NCBI GenBank assembly: GCA_004764695.1
Contig: SMSO01000014.1
Span: 4,618,845-4,682,844, forward strand
DNA length: 64,000 bases
Direction: 5' to 3'
Origin: Schizochytrium sp. TIO01
Lineage: Eukaryota; Sar; Bigyra; Thraustochytrida; Thraustochytriidae
The stretch's first letter is position 1; each line of letters opens with the position of its first letter. Below the pieces are notes generated by a model. It saw only the letters and a program-made list of their open reading frames with translations. It was not told where the DNA came from and made no database searches. Both the position numbers and the translations under genes were made by a program. Below, piece after piece: positions 1 through 11,500 of this stretch.

Positions 1-1066
1 CAAGAAGGAGCGGGTGCACACCGTCTCCTTGGCCAGTCCATGAGACGTGGTGGACTTCTTGGAGTTCGTTCTTCCTCCGCTTCTGCGAAAGGTTCGACTT
101 CTTCAGGTTCTTCCGTGCTGCTCCGGCGGCGGCCTCCGCGACCAGCGCCACAGCTCGTGCGTGCGTGACCTGGTGTGTGAATGCTGAATGCTCGCCGTCC
201 GCCTTGAAGGTCTAAGGTCTTTTCCTCCGCCAGCTTTAGCTGCTTCCTGGCGAGCCTGGGTTGGACACGCTCGCGGCCGGCATTCACTTGGAGGTGTACT
301 TCCTACCATGGCCAGCCGCTGAAGACGACGATCGTGATGATGAAGACGATTTTCATCAAGGTGCTCGAAACCGTCGACTATTGACTTACATCCACTCTCG
401 ACTTGGAGATAGGTCCCTCACATTCAGGCATCCTCCCTCGTTGTGAGGCGATCGTGGCGACCGTGGCGATCGTGGCGGAGGCGGCTAATCTCGATGCGCC
501 TGCCTGTCAGCCGAGGTGTTGTAGAATTGATTCCGCAATGCATCATCAGTTAGCTTGCATAAAAACCCTTCGAAGATGGACACCCTCAGCGGGAGGCTCT
601 TCCAGTTCTCGATGGAAATCGAAATAGGTTATCTGATCACATCCATCTGAGGTGGCTTGCTCGCTCGCTCGCTTGCTTGCTTGCTCAGCCAGCTGGCTGG
701 CTGGTTCGTAGGAGGGCACTCGCTGCCAAGGCAGAGACAAGAAACAGCCAGCAAGTGAGCCTTGGCCTTTGCTTGGTTGGTGCTGATGCATCAGTGGCAA
801 TGGTGGCGGTGATGTGATGGCTGTCGCGGTGGGTAGCATCCACGGTGTTGCTGCGAGAGCTGAGCACTGGGAACGACACCCAACAGGATTGAACAATGAG
901 AACGATTGCAAGAGCCACAGAATACCAATCAATCAATCAAACAAACAAACAAAAAACAAACGAACGAACGATGCTCAGGAGGAGTCTACATTTGACTTGA
1001 AGGTACTAGTTATCTCAAGCCACGAAGAGAAAATCAACCAAAGAAGGCGTCCATCTACGTGCGCTT

Positions 1067-1107
<41 letters not shown>

Positions 1108-1124
1108 ATGGTGATGATGATGCT
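1067..1124. repeat. CTG/ATG triplet repeat
   Basis: About ten CTG units run directly into ATG/GTG units. No gene covers the tract, so it is a trinucleotide microsatellite rather than a poly-Leu or poly-Gln codon run. Confidence 0.8.
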
Positions 1125-1667
1125 GTTCGTAGAAAGCACGATAGCATCGCAGGAGCGGTAGAATAGCTAGAAAACGCAAAAGCTTAAGTTCAAGTTCGTC
1201 GTGGCTTTTGGATGGAAGCGGAGAGCTCCACAAAGTCAACAAACAAGCAAGCATTACGAACAGAGGAAAGAGATTACTCCATTCAGCAGTTCGTCATAGG
1301 TATTCTGAATATTTATTCATTCATTCATCCGACATCATCGTCGATGACACAGAACTTATCGTCTTCTCTTTTCTTTTCTTTTCTTTCTGCTGTTCCATCC
1401 CATTACGCTCCCTTGCTCGCCTTGAAAAACAAACAAACATTATTTTGACCTTTAATCCTATTCCACAGAATAGCAGAAACATTTGCTTTTCCACTTTAAA
1501 ACTTTAAAAGTAATTAAATAAAATAATAATAAAGATATATTTTATTTTATTTTCGAAGAAATAAATAAATAAAAGAATTAAAGAATCAGAGAAGAGAATG
1601 AAATAAGAGGAAAAATGCCTCAATGTCCCCTTTTCTGTTTTGTTCTAAGCGATAAAGAGGAGGAGGT

Positions 1668-1736
<69 letters not shown>

Positions 1737-1804
1737 ATAAATAAATAAATAACTAACTAACTAACTAACTAACTAAATAAATAAATAACTGACTGACTGA
1801 CTAA
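1668..1804. repeat. CTAA tetranucleotide array
   Basis: About 130 bp of near-perfect CTAA units are interrupted twice by AAAT units and end in GACT units. This is one of the longest simple repeats in the window. The interruptions show it has aged by substitution rather than being newly expanded. Confidence 0.9.
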
Positions 1805-2150
1805 GTGGTCTTTTTGTTGTTTTCTATTATTTATGGTGTGCCACGTGTCTTCTACCTTATCCCTGAATAGACATTTCCGAGGAGCGCGTGCGCGAAGAAT
1901 GAATGCACGCAAGACAGCATCACAAAGACCCTTCGCTGTGCAAATAAGTTGGAGCAGAGCCGCGTGGAAGGAAGGCACTCGAGGCTGTTGACAACGTACC
2001 CACTCACTCACTCGCTCACTCACTCACTCACTCGTTCGCAGAGGCCGCTGCTGCTTTGCTCGAGGGTTGAGAGGGTGCTTTGGCTTTCATGATACGGTTC
2101 TCATCGTCTTCGTAATGCTAATGATTCGCGTGAGTGGGAACTAAGACACC

Positions 2151-2204
2151 GCTGTTCTCTTCTCTGGTGCTGTTCTCTTCTCTGGTGCTGTTCTCTGGTG
2201 CTGT
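2151..2204. repeat. 18-bp direct repeat
   Basis: Two complete copies of an 18-bp unit beginning GCTGTTCTC are followed by a shortened third copy and the start of a fourth. This is a small minisatellite in non-coding sequence. Confidence 0.7.
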
Positions 2205-3482
2205 TCTTTGCGAAGAAAGAACTGCGAAGAAAGAGAGAGAGAAAACAAAAACAAAATAAAAAAGAGTGAAAGAGACAGACGCAGGAACGGAACTCGGAGA
2301 TATTCCTGTTCCCCGTTCTTGTTGTTGCTGTTGCTGTTGTTGCTGTTGTTGTTATTGTTGAAGCAAGACTATTGTTTACTCATTTGTTTCAGGTTATCTG
2401 ATGATCCTTTACAGGAGGACCCTCATATGTCCAACAACTTTGCCTCAAGTTTCTTCCCCGAGTCGCAACTTTGCTGCGAATAAAAAGGAGGTAACTAGGT
2501 CTGTGATAGGACCCAATAGACACCCTTTTCAATTAATAAACAAGAAAAAAGAAGAAAAGAAAAAGCCTTTTTGATTGTTCTTTTTACACCATGTTTGTTT
2601 TCGTTTCTTCGAATGAACAGATAAATTCTTTTAAAGAGATGCAAAAGAAGCTTAAAAGAAGAAAGCGCAAATGGTCGTCTTGGTTTGAGGCTGCTCAGTA
2701 TGGACTCTGATAAGTTTGACTCCCGTGGATTTCCTCGCGATCCTCTCAAATCCCCACGGGTGAGTCGCCTCAACGCACGCAATGGAGCCGTAAGCATGCG
2801 TCCCAAGCATCGCGGTTTTAGGCTTAGTCTGAGCAGCAGTACACAGTCCGCGGCGCGACATATGAGAACGAACGACGGCTTTCGTTTGTTTTTCTGCTAT
2901 CAGGCACAGTATTGCATTAAAATAAAAATAAAAATAAAATAATCATAATTATAATAAAGACCTCAAGCCTAATGAGGGCTGTAGTAATTAGAAACTTAGA
3001 GTAAGGATAATGGGTCAGAATGGTACACAGAAATGGGATTTTTCGTCGCGAAGGAGATACCAATGAATAGACGAAGGAAGCATCACAATAGAGGCGCACA
3101 TGCTTCGTTCGTGGGAGAAAGTTCGTACGGTAAAGCTGGTTTCTTGGCGATTTCTTGGTCAATTTGTTGACTTTACGGAGTTCACCATCTCAATTTGTTA
3201 TCTTCGTTGACTTGACTTGATTTCCTTTCCTTTCCTTTGCTTTGCTTTAAACAGCAAAATAAAATAGAAATAGACATAGAAATAGATACAGAGGGCGATG
3301 ATGATGTGCAATGCAGAACCAAATCAAAGAACTTCACTTTCCCTCCCACCTCAGTTCACTTTGAAGTGGAATCGCCGTACGTACAGCTTTCCTCGTTAGT
3401 GCAATCAATCAATCAATCAACTTTTATTCTGTCTGTTTTCGGCATCACATCAGAAAAACCAGACAGAAAGAAATCCTTTTCA

Positions 3483-3483
<1 letters not shown>

Positions 3484-3519
<36 letters not shown>
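3484..3519. repeat. CT dinucleotide microsatellite
   Basis: An almost uninterrupted run of CT units in non-coding sequence upstream of the kinase gene. Confidence 0.85.
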
Positions 3520-3523
<4 letters not shown>

Positions 3524-4137
3524 GAGGAGCACATGCGTACTTCTTCTTTCTTCATTTCTTCTTTCTTCTCTTCTTCTCTTACTTATTCTTTAGAAAGTCA
3601 AATTGAGAATGAAAAGAAAGTATGAGTTAAAAGAGAAGAGAGATACTGATCGACCGATATCTCGATCAAGAATCAATCTTCTGCAAAGTACTCAGCGAGC
3701 GACGAGTCCTCCGTTGAAAGAAAGCAACAAAGCAACAAAGCAAGAAAGCAAGCAAGCAAGCAAGCAGTGTCCAGCTCCACGCTCCAGCGAGCGGGCAAGC
3801 AGACCTGCAACCCGCGACCGGCCTGGCAAGAGAAGGGAAGAGGAGAAGGCGGCGAAAGTGAAAGAAACTGGGAAAGAGAGTCGATCAATCAATCAATCAA
3901 AGGGGAAAGAAAAACAAAACAACTCGACTGCAGAAAGTCCATCCGTCGATCCATTCACACAACTGATCGATCAGCTCGCGACCTGGCCGCCGCCGGGACG
4001 AGACCAAGCCGACGCCGAGAGCATAGATCGAAAGATACACGCGAGGGTACACTCCTCGAGAGCCTCGTCCAGAGAAAGCTGCTGCGAAGGAGCGCCAGCC
4101 GCGCGGTGTCAGGCAGTGGCGTGTTTTTCTTTTCTCC

Positions 4138-4180
4138 CTCTTTCTTTCTTTCTTGATTGATTAAATCAATCAAAGCAAAG

Positions 4181-4231
<51 letters not shown>
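4138..4231. repeat. inverted repeat joined to an AAAG array
   Basis: A perfect 10-bp inverted repeat (TTGATTGATT at 4153-4162 and its complement at 4164-4173) has a one-base spacer. It is flanked on the left by TTTC units and on the right by AAAG units, so pairing can extend imperfectly outward. The AAAG array runs from 4181 to 4231. The structure sits about 550 bp upstream of the kinase start. Confidence 0.7.
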
Positions 4232-4779
4232 AGAAAAAATCAATTGAAGCAACAAAGAAGAAACAAACAAACCCTCATTGACCATTTCGAGCTCGTGGTG
4301 GTCCGCCTCCTGGAATTGGGGGGCTAGTTGCTGAGGTGCGCATTCGCTCGATCAGTCGTCAAGGGATTAATTGATCGACCATTTAAGTGCCTGCTGTCGC
4401 TTAGGCTAGCTAGCTAGCTAGCTGTGGAAACTCACTGGACGCGACCTGGATTGGAAGGCAGTTGACAGGCCCGTTTCGGAGAAGAAACTTGCGGCAAAAG
4501 CAGAACTAACTCACGCATCCGGAGCCCGCGGACAGACCAAGGCTGTTGCAGCTGCAAATCATCATCTCTTGAAGAAGCAAGCAGTTCGTTGAGCTCCGCT
4601 CACTGGCCGACGGAGTTTCGGGGTTGAAAGTACAGAACTGCTAAGCGGCGAGAACAATAAATAGAAAAAGAGTCCTCCAGCAGCAGGGGCAGAGCGATAT
4701 CCGGACGTCGTGAACAAGGGCTGTCTGTCTGTCTCTCTGTTATACGCAGCAGAACAGTAGAACAACATCTAAAGATAAA

Positions 4780-6228
4780 ATGCCCAAAAAGGTCGGCAAG
4801 TACGCCATCCACAGAACCCTGGGCGAGGGTACCTTCGGTAAGGTAAAGAAGGCCTACTCCGAAGAGGATGGAGAATGGGTCGCTATTAAGGTGCTTGACA
4901 AGGAAAAGATCCAACGCCAAAACATGGGCTCCCAAGTCAAGAAAGAAATCTCCATTATGAAGCTTGTGCGCCACCCTCATGTTGTGCAGCTCAAGGAGGT
5001 CCTTGCCTCCAGAACCAAGATCTTCATCGTCCTCGAGCTCGTTACCGGTGGAGAACTCTTCGATAAAATTGTCGCTGAAGGCCGCTTCAAAGAGAAGACA
5101 GCGCGCTTCTACTTCCAGCAGCTCTGTGTAGGCACTGAGTATTGCCACCGTCAGGGTGTTTGCCATCGTGACTTGAAGCCTGAGAACTTGCTACTCGACG
5201 ACCAAGGAAACCTCAAGATCAGTGATTTTGGTCTTTCGGCACTTTACGAACAGGACGCCGAAGCCGACCGCCAGTCTCTGCTCCACACCACCTGTGGTAC
5301 CCCTAACTACGTCGCACCAGAGGTTTTGGCTGACCAAGGTTACGACGGTGCTCTCGCCGACACATGGAGTATTGGTGTGATCTTGTATGTATTTCTCGCA
5401 GGCTTCTTGCCCTTCGACGAACCCACCATGGCCGCGCTCTTCCGCAAAATCCAGCGTGCTGACTTTACGTATCCATCATGGTTTACTCCGGAGGTCAAGG
5501 ATCTGCTTGGCAAAATTCTCGTTGTAGACCACACCAAGCGCTGGACCATCCGCCAGATCATGCAGCACCCGTGGTGGCGCAAGGACGGGCCCTATGCTAA
5601 CTGCTCTGATGTAGATGCTACGGCAGGCGTTTCCAGTGCCCCCGCTATGGAGGAGGATGATGACGACGAGCCCATGTCCAGCGTCTCTGACCCCCCTGCT
5701 CAGGCTGCATCCCCGCCCCAGCCGCCTACATCCCGCAACGAGACCCCTTCCCCCGATGGAGTCGTCCACGACGTTGATGAAAACGAGTCCATGCAGACCA
5801 ACGCTGAGACCCCCAGTAAGGGGACCTTCCCAAAGAAGGTCAACGCATTCGATCTCATTAACATGTGTTCAGGAACTGCCATTAACCGTATGTTGCAGAG
5901 TGGTGACGAAAAGTCGTCTTCCCGTAAAACGCACTTGTATGCCTCGAGCCGCCAGCCACGTGAAATCATGGCTTTCATCAAGCAACGTTTCCAGAGCTTG
6001 GATTATTTCGTGGAGCAATCTTCCTACAAGAACGACTCGAAGCTTCGCGCGGTCTTTGACATCGGCCATGGTCAGGTACATGTGAAGGTTTCCATTAAGG
6101 TTGCGTCGGACGACCCAACTCTCTGCCTTGTGGTCTTTAAGCGTGCTCGTGGTGACTTGATTTCGTTTGAGCGCCAGATCTCCACAGCTATTGATTCTAT
6201 TGTCCAAGAGCTTCAGGCCATGGCTTAA
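4780..6228 (+). CDS. CIPK/SNF1-related Ser/Thr protein kinase with NAF motif
   Basis: This 482-residue intronless Ser/Thr kinase belongs to the CAMK/SNF1-related group. The glycine loop is LGEGTFGKV (14-22), the ATP lysine is K37, the catalytic loop is HRDLKPEN (129-136), and DFG lies at 149-151. The activation segment LLHTTCGTPNYVAPEV closely matches plant CBL-interacting kinases. After an acidic, Pro/Ser-rich linker (about 280-345) comes VNAFDLINMCSGTAINRML (354-372), which fits the NAF/FISL motif that binds calcineurin-B-like calcium sensors and inhibits the kinase. The C-terminal 90 residues resemble the PPI/KA1-like fold of CIPKs. By family knowledge it would be a calcium-regulated kinase controlling ion transport or stress responses. 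A plain SNF1/AMPK paralogue is less likely because it would lack NAF. The start is supported by the motif distance and an A at -3. Confidence 0.88.
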   Translation: MPKKVGKYAIHRTLGEGTFGKVKKAYSEEDGEWVAIKVLDKEKIQRQNMGSQVKKEISIMKLVRHPHVVQLKEVLASRTKIFIVLELVTGGELFDKIVAEGRFKEKTARFYFQQLCVGTEYCHRQGVCHRDLKPENLLLDDQGNLKISDFGLSALYEQDAEADRQSLLHTTCGTPNYVAPEVLADQGYDGALADTWSIGVILYVFLAGFLPFDEPTMAALFRKIQRADFTYPSWFTPEVKDLLGKILVVDHTKRWTIRQIMQHPWWRKDGPYANCSDVDATAGVSSAPAMEEDDDDEPMSSVSDPPAQAASPPQPPTSRNETPSPDGVVHDVDENESMQTNAETPSKGTFPKKVNAFDLINMCSGTAINRMLQSGDEKSSSRKTHLYASSRQPREIMAFIKQRFQSLDYFVEQSSYKNDSKLRAVFDIGHGQVHVKVSIKVASDDPTLCLVVFKRARGDLISFERQISTAIDSIVQELQAMA

Positions 6229-7630
6229 AAAAACAACTCCTACCCTTTTAATTTACGCTTTGACATACACACAAAACATCGCATACATTCATACATACAT
6301 TAACAATTATGATCCCGCCCGCATATATCTAGTAGGATGCCTCGTACACCTTTTCTTTCCTTTTTGACACATTCCAATCGGTACTAAAGCAATTTAATCT
6401 TTCCCTGTCTTCTTACCATTCCTGATGTGCTTATTTACAATCTAATTTGCAGTGCTGACGACCTCCAGCGTTAAAGACAAATATGCTCCTTTACTGCCCT
6501 TGACTCGGCAAATAGTATCGGCAATGATTGTCGAGGAAGCCCATCTCTAAGTTCACATCTGAGATCCAGGAGCTGTGTTATGTACGTATATGATTGTTGT
6601 GTCTATTAAGATTGCGTCCATCTCAGAATTTCAAATTGTAAGGTTGAATGACAGTTTAGTATGCAAGGATTTGTGAGAAATAACTTTGCTGGATAGAGAG
6701 AAACATGAAATATTCTTCCTCCACGCATGCTCACGTCGCCTTTCACATGTCAATGAACACAACGCGGTTGTATAGACTTGTCTTCTTGGCAATACGTAAT
6801 GCACTTCACTTAAATATTAACATTGAAATATTTCTGAGTGCAAAATGATTCGTGTTTTTTTTTTGCAAACGATATCCATACTAGATAGCAAAGCTTGCAA
6901 TCCATGGTTTACAGTAATAATAATAAGCTAAAGAAGTCATGATCTCAAAACACTTCAGATTAAGTTTTCTTCTTTTCCATTTTTAACCAGGTATACTACA
7001 TTAGATGTAGTAGCTTAAATCAGTTTGTTACTGAAATGGGTAATTCTTTACTGTTTAAAAAAACGCGCAGTTTAAACACGACTATATTTTGTTGAATTCA
7101 GAAGTAAAATATGGATATTAAGAAGAAATTGCAGTGTAAATGAATTAACTTGGGAAACGTTCTACGTATTTATCATCTCTCAAAGTGATCCATAAGCTTA
7201 CAAACCTTGGGGTGACAAGTAAGCAGAAGGTTTCATAGTTTGTGTGTGAACATGATTATAAGATCAAACTAACTCTATACGGGACAGACATCGATGAACG
7301 GGCGAACCAGGACAGCATGCACAGAACTTAGAAATAGAGGAGAGCTATATCTGCTTGCAGCATAAATTAGTGTGTCACCTGAGCCCTATCCAGAAGCCCA
7401 ACATTCTGACCAAAAACATATTGCCCCCAGTAGCCAAGTATTATGTTTGTCCAATTAAACACAAGCCAACTCAGTGGCCGAATAATTCCATTACATTGCT
7501 GCTTGCCTTAGGTCAAAGCAAACAGAAGGACAGAAACATATAACAAGACATGGTTTTCTCTCTCCCCCAGCACCTCGTGCACGTCCTTGTTCGTACGAAC
7601 TAATAACAGAGCGCAAAAAGCCAGCAAATT
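6229..7630. other. AT-rich convergent intergenic region
   Basis: This is the 3' flank shared by the kinase (+) and the Nudix gene (-). It is AT-rich with many stop codons in all frames, and I see no repeat array or RNA gene. Both untranslated 3' ends must lie here. Confidence 0.6.
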
Positions 7631-8509
7631 TTAGCACTTCGCTCGTGAGGCGAAGAACGACTTGAAGGTGGTTGTCGGATGCATTTGCAAGTCCTCGGGG
7701 GCGAGCTCAAAGAAAGGAGTAAAATCTTGCTTTTGTTCGCTGGGTGCTGGGAACGAACGTTCCAACACCGTGCGGAGCATAGGGTGGTCATGCTCTGCAA
7801 GGTACTCTGATACGGGCATCCAGACTGCTGCGCGAATCTCATTCCGGTCAAAGTTAATGGTCTCAGACGGCTCGTCAAAGCACTCTAGGCGGCAAACCAC
7901 ATAAAGGTCTGATTGATCAGGGGACAGCGTACGTTGCCAAAAGGCCAGTACTGATCTAAATTCAGCATAGACACCAGTTTCCTCGCGGACCTCGCGACAT
8001 GCACCTTCAGGGAGCAACTCACCAGGATCCACAAGACCTCCAGGCATCTTCCACCGATCGTACTGAGAATGGTTCTCCTTGACCAGGAGAATTTCATTCC
8101 GTTGGTTGAGCACAAGAGCTCCAACACCAACCTGATGAAACCCGAAAGGGGGCACCTTATCCGGAATTTCGTCGGGAAGCCATTTGTACATTACAGCTTT
8201 CTGGCCTTTGGCATGGTGGAACTCGAAGCCCAGGTCAGAAGCAGTTTTGGCAAGCTCAATATTGCGCACATTCAGCGGCAGCCACACAGCTTTGCGGCCC
8301 TCCAGTTTCCACACTGGAATCAGTTTCCGCAGCTCAAGATTTACAGCCTCTGCGGTCGCCCTCGAGACCCCCTCAGAGTTCGACGCAGGCGACGCCACCT
8401 CTACCTCGACCCCTCGGTGGCTCGTTTCACGCCATGAGATCGCAGAGAAGCTCCTGGAAAGACCCCGGGACAACGCCCGGCGAGCGGTAACGCCAGCCGA
8501 AAGAAGCAT
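7631..8509 (-). CDS. Nudix hydrolase, NUDT6/plant NUDX type, probably mitochondrial
   Basis: This 292-residue protein has a complete Nudix box at about 157-180: GGLVDPGELLPEG followed by REVREETGV, matching GX5EX7REUXEEXGU with the metal-binding glutamates. It is preceded by a pre-Nudix domain (about 55-120, including FEFHHAKGQKAVMYKWLP), the arrangement of human NUDT6 and the plant NUDX2/5/6/7/8 group. Family members hydrolyse nucleoside diphosphate derivatives such as ADP-ribose, NADH or CoA; the substrate cannot be told here. The first 30 residues are rich in Arg, Ser, Ala and Leu without acidic residues until the mid-20s, typical of a mitochondrial presequence. The ATG at 8509 includes this leader. 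The gene is intronless and converges on the kinase. Confidence 0.88.
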   Translation of the reverse strand: MLLSAGVTARRALSRGLSRSFSAISWRETSHRGVEVEVASPASNSEGVSRATAEAVNLELRKLIPVWKLEGRKAVWLPLNVRNIELAKTASDLGFEFHHAKGQKAVMYKWLPDEIPDKVPPFGFHQVGVGALVLNQRNEILLVKENHSQYDRWKMPGGLVDPGELLPEGACREVREETGVYAEFRSVLAFWQRTLSPDQSDLYVVCRLECFDEPSETINFDRNEIRAAVWMPVSEYLAEHDHPMLRTVLERSFPAPSEQKQDFTPFFELAPEDLQMHPTTTFKSFFASRAKC

Positions 8510-11500
8510 CTCGCCGAAAGACGCTTCTCAATTGGGCTTGCTGCTCGCCGATCAGTCTTTTAGTTTCTTGATTGTTGAGCTGAGGCCTTCCTTGACCGCC
8601 TCAAATGCTGCGATCGCTTCGAGGCACTCCTATTGTTTTGGCTATATATGCATTACGACCACCCTCGCTGGTAAATGCAATTTGCAATTTGCAGCAATAA
8701 GATATCTCGAGAAACTCCTTCAGGGTCAACGCTCAGGGAAACTCTTTACTGCGAATGTGGACCTTACAGGAGTTCTAACAATGGATCATCTGCAGTATCT
8801 GGGACGGCTTATCGGTAGGATTGAAGCTTGAATCAGCGAATGCCTTCAACATCGAAAAGCCATGGGCTCCTGCAGCACCATAGTTTTGGTACCTAAAGAT
8901 GTTAGGTAGTAGAGCTTATAGGAAAACAGGCTAAAACCATGTTGGGTTGGTTCTTTGAGGTGGTTCTTGCGAGTGCTGTGGCGTTCTAGACATGATAACG
9001 GCAGTAAGCGAAAAAGCCACCGTCCGGACCGGAAGGACAGCTGCAGAGCCAGCTAAGAGGGGCAGGGAGGAGGCAATAAGCTCGGCTTTCTTTGACTTTA
9101 AGAATACTTTGCATTCTTCTTGTCCTGGAGTGTGCAAAATGGGAGATGCCGAACAGGGTCAACTTTGACGAAGATATGAAATGCCGATTGACTTGCGTCA
9201 AATGAAAAGTTGACCGTCCTTTTGATCCTGCTGCATTTCAAAAAATACCTTGCTTTTGTTTTCATTACCTTCAAGATAACTTCTTCCTTGGTGCATCATC
9301 GGTTGATGCCCATGATGTGTATAAGAAGATTGTGCACCTCATTCATAATATTAATTGTGAAGTTTAGGAATATGGTGAGTTTTCACAGGAGCTTTTCTTG
9401 TTCTCTAGTACAGAGGCCACAGTTAGCTATTCGAAAAACGAGCTATTGTATATATTAACTTGGTGATAGCACAAAGACTCATCAACTTCTTGAAAGCTCG
9501 TTTTGAGGTACAAGAGAAACTTACTCGATTTCTCAAGGTTGCAATCTGCCTAAGGTAACTTTCAACCTGTTCATTGTGTTTTTCTTAGCATGTTTCCTGT
9601 GTGTTATATGATAATAGAGATAATCGAGACTGCTGTGAGCTACTTGGTTTAGGAAGGGTTTAGAAAATAATACCCAGTGCAGGCGTAAAGGTCGGTCTTG
9701 GCAGCGAATAACGAGTAAATCTTCACAACTAGGGGCTTGGAGATTCACCAGAGCAGGCACTGCAGATTTCGGACTCTGCAAAATTAAACAACGTTAGTTT
9801 CTGGTAAAGAAACTCGGACCCTATTCATAAGAGGAAAATCCAAGTTGTAGCAACTTGACGCATCAGTTACTCGAGGTGTAGTTGTTATGAAAAGAGGAAT
9901 GAAACAATCATAATGAATTGGAGCTGCTTCAACAAAAATTCAAAATACTAATTTGTGACGCTCAAAGCAAAAGAAGAGCAGAATATTTATCAACGCTCAA
10001 TAAACAAGTATCCAATATTGCGGGGACAGTGGAAAGACTGTATAAATTTACTAAAAAAGAATAGAAAAAAAGTTCGTAAATCTGGGTCGTATTTGTATCT
10101 ATTCGCCTGTCTTTATATTTATTTTAGAAGACTATGAGCAACGAAAGACGATATAATGAGACTCCCAGCAACATTTGCACAACTGTCTGTGCCTTTTTTT
10201 AACATGCTAAAAGATGTTTTAAACGAATTCAGAGTGAACTATTCTCGTCATTGCTTTAGTTTCTTTGGGAACGGACTTCTTGATGTGTTCGGTGCTTCCT
10301 TCAGCATTTCATTTCCCGCTTTCAAGCACGTACCTATGACAACACTTCATTATGGATTCCCAAGCTTCTTCCTCCACTCCAGTTTTTTTCAAACAAGAAT
10401 AAGGGACGGCGCAGAAGTATTGGTTCTCAAGTCAAGCATTCCAAGGCGCATATGTTGGTTATAATTCTTTGGGAAATCTATGTAAGGAGCCACACCCAGC
10501 TGATTACAAGAGAAGGATATAAAACGGATAATTAGGTAGTAAGTAGTAGTACGAAAAGAATCGCCTCTGCAATACTTGTTCAGTGGTGATTTCCAGTGAA
10601 GCTTCCTGTTCGAAGTTTGTGGTGGGCAGGATGGTTTCCAATAATCCTTCTGAACCCTCTAGTATGTCAGCAATATATCGAATGGATTGTTACATTTTGC
10701 CTGCCTCTACCCAACATTTGAACCACTGTCACAAGTCTATAGAGACATACAGGCATCATAGCCACATATGCCAAAGTCATAAGAGTCGACCGCCCCCCGC
10801 CCCCCGAGAAGGTTGTCATAAATCGCTTATATTGGTTCGAGGTATTCGAGCTCGTGCTCATGAATATACACGTGGATAAATCCAAGACAATTGTTGACAG
10901 TTCGTATTGATAGCTTAAAACTACTTTAGCATCAATTGATTATCTGTATGAAGAGTCTTCTAAACCCCTTCATCTGTGAGAAGCTTTTAGTGGGTGCTTT
11001 TTAGCTCTAGATTAGCTATGGATCACCCCATCCTTTCCGAAGTTTTGCTATCCATGGCCTCTCTTGATGCCGAGAGAGAACCCTTTTAATGCAGTTACTA
11101 CAACGACAATTCTGAGCTCTAGCGACTTTCTCTTACCTGAAGCCTGAAGTTAAGTTACATTAACCTAGGATGGGAGCCTTAAATCCCTATATTTCTCCCA
11201 GTTGCTCATACTACATATCTAGTGAGACCTGCCTACATCGGGAATCTCCTGCTATATGCACGATAGATTCTTCGGTTTTCTGTCTTGCTATGCTGCTTCG
11301 TCTCCAAAAAGCAGTTTCTGGCCAACTTTAGGAGATTTCCGTGCACTCTCTTTCCCTACAATCTTTCTGCTGGAAATAATTTTGTCCATTTCCACAATGA
11401 ATAACTAATCACTTGAACTTTTACTAACCAGGGTAGTATAAGCTAATTGTTACTACTTACCATTTTTTTAAAAAATTAAGATGTCTTTGAAAGAAATAAA

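Larger units (their letters stand above)
1..4779. other. repeat-rich intergenic region and kinase 5' flank
   Basis: No convincing gene was found here. The stretch holds many short tandem repeats: GCTC/GCTT/CTGG runs near 660-710, CTG and ATG triplets near 1067-1124, a CTAA array at 1668-1804, CACT near 2000-2036, GTT/GCT near 2318-2360, a CT run at 3484-3519, GCAA/GCAAG near 3724-3764, AAAG at 4181-4231 and GCTA at 4405-4423. Open frames inside it are compositional, dominated by Arg/Ser/Lys or Leu runs. The last few hundred bases must include the promoter and 5' leader of the kinase starting at 4780. The extreme left edge (about 1-100, minus strand) reads like charged coding sequence but is too short to call. 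Confidence 0.6.

Noticed and set aside
1-100. Possible coding sequence running off the left edge on the minus strand
   Set aside because: The frame is protein-like but under 35 codons, with a stop just upstream in one frame; an edge exon cannot be supported.
3603-4160. 185-codon Arg/Ser/Lys-rich frame upstream of the kinase
   Set aside because: It is built from GCAA/AAAG-type repeats, with overlapping open frames on both strands, and has no domain.
8991-9170. 59-codon frame in the Nudix upstream region
   Set aside because: Short, no domain, and within the expected length of chance frames.
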